16,651 nt of DNA from Acanthamoeba castellanii str. Neff (taxonomy: Eukaryota; Discosea; Longamoebia; Acanthamoebidae). Where the stretch lies: contig NW_004457518.1 in NCBI RefSeq assembly GCF_000313135.1, positions 135,896 to 152,546 of the forward strand, read 5' to 3'. Each line of letters begins with the position of its first letter. The stretch's first letter is position 1. Of the stretch, positions 16,579 to 16,651 are shown in pieces. The position numbers and the translations under genes are program-made. The notes beneath the pieces are model-generated. The model was given only the letters and a program-made list of their open reading frames with translations, was not told where the DNA came from and did no database searches.

Positions 16579-16651
16579 TTAGTTCTCTTTTTTCTCCTCA
16601 TTCGTGCTGTATCGTCCATCGTGCGGACCCGCCGTGCGATCAGCCACTATC
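16579..16651 (-). CDS. Possible C-terminal end of a minus-strand gene (partial)
   Basis: The only minus-strand frame open to the window edge gives 23 residues (IVADRTAGPHDGRYSTNEEK, then KEN) and a TAA stop at 16581-16579. Composition shifts here from AT-rich to GC-rich, and an AATAAA follows at the expected distance. The fragment is too short to name a product, and chance openness cannot be excluded. Confidence 0.33.
   Translation of the reverse strand, partial: IVADRTAGPHDGRYSTNEEKKEN

Overview
This window looks like nuclear DNA of a free-living amoeba, most probably an Acanthamoeba-like amoebozoan. That is an inference from GC-rich coding sequence, many short (about 60-120 bp) GT-AG introns, tightly packed genes on both strands, AT-richer spacers, and a receptor fusing phosphate-binding-protein-like ectodomains to two TKL kinases around a cyclase-like domain. 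Nothing looks prokaryotic: there are no operons, tRNAs, rRNAs, insertion sequences or CRISPR arrays. All exon models below were built by hand from splice sites, with reading phase checked across every junction.

Layout. (1) 1-2750, plus: the 3' half of a ZNFX1-type gene (NFX1-type zinc fingers, a RING-like region, a coiled coil and a C-terminal RZ finger), 13 exons, continuing off the left edge. (2) 2888-5619, minus: a secreted repeat protein, probably a beta-helix, with 14 exons; most exons encode one or two repeats of about 24 residues, followed by a Pro/Ser/Thr-rich tail. (3) 6189-8012, minus: a single-exon secreted protein with an NTF2/SnoaL-like N-terminal half and a kelch-type propeller. 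(4) 8695-13746, plus: a receptor kinase of about 1652 residues, made of a signal peptide, two PstS-like binding domains, an EGF-like knot, a membrane helix, TKL kinase 1, a degenerate nucleotide-cyclase-like domain, an acidic linker and TKL kinase 2. (5) 13802-14419, minus: a small, probably N-myristoylated protein with LRAT/NlpC-P60-like His and Cys motifs. (6) 14641-16306, plus: an unrecognised helical, TPR-like protein with three exons. (7) At the right edge, the possible last 23 codons of a minus-strand gene.

Genes 3/4 and 5/6 are divergent pairs sharing short promoter regions. Genes 1/2, 4/5 and 6/7 converge with closely spaced ends. The genes are not an obvious pathway. Genes 2, 3 and 4 are all predicted to enter the secretory route, so the middle of the window is a cluster of cell-surface or secreted products. 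The most unusual item is the dual-kinase receptor with tandem PstS-like sensors and a cyclase-like domain that has lost a metal-binding residue. The next is the exon-per-repeat architecture of gene 2.
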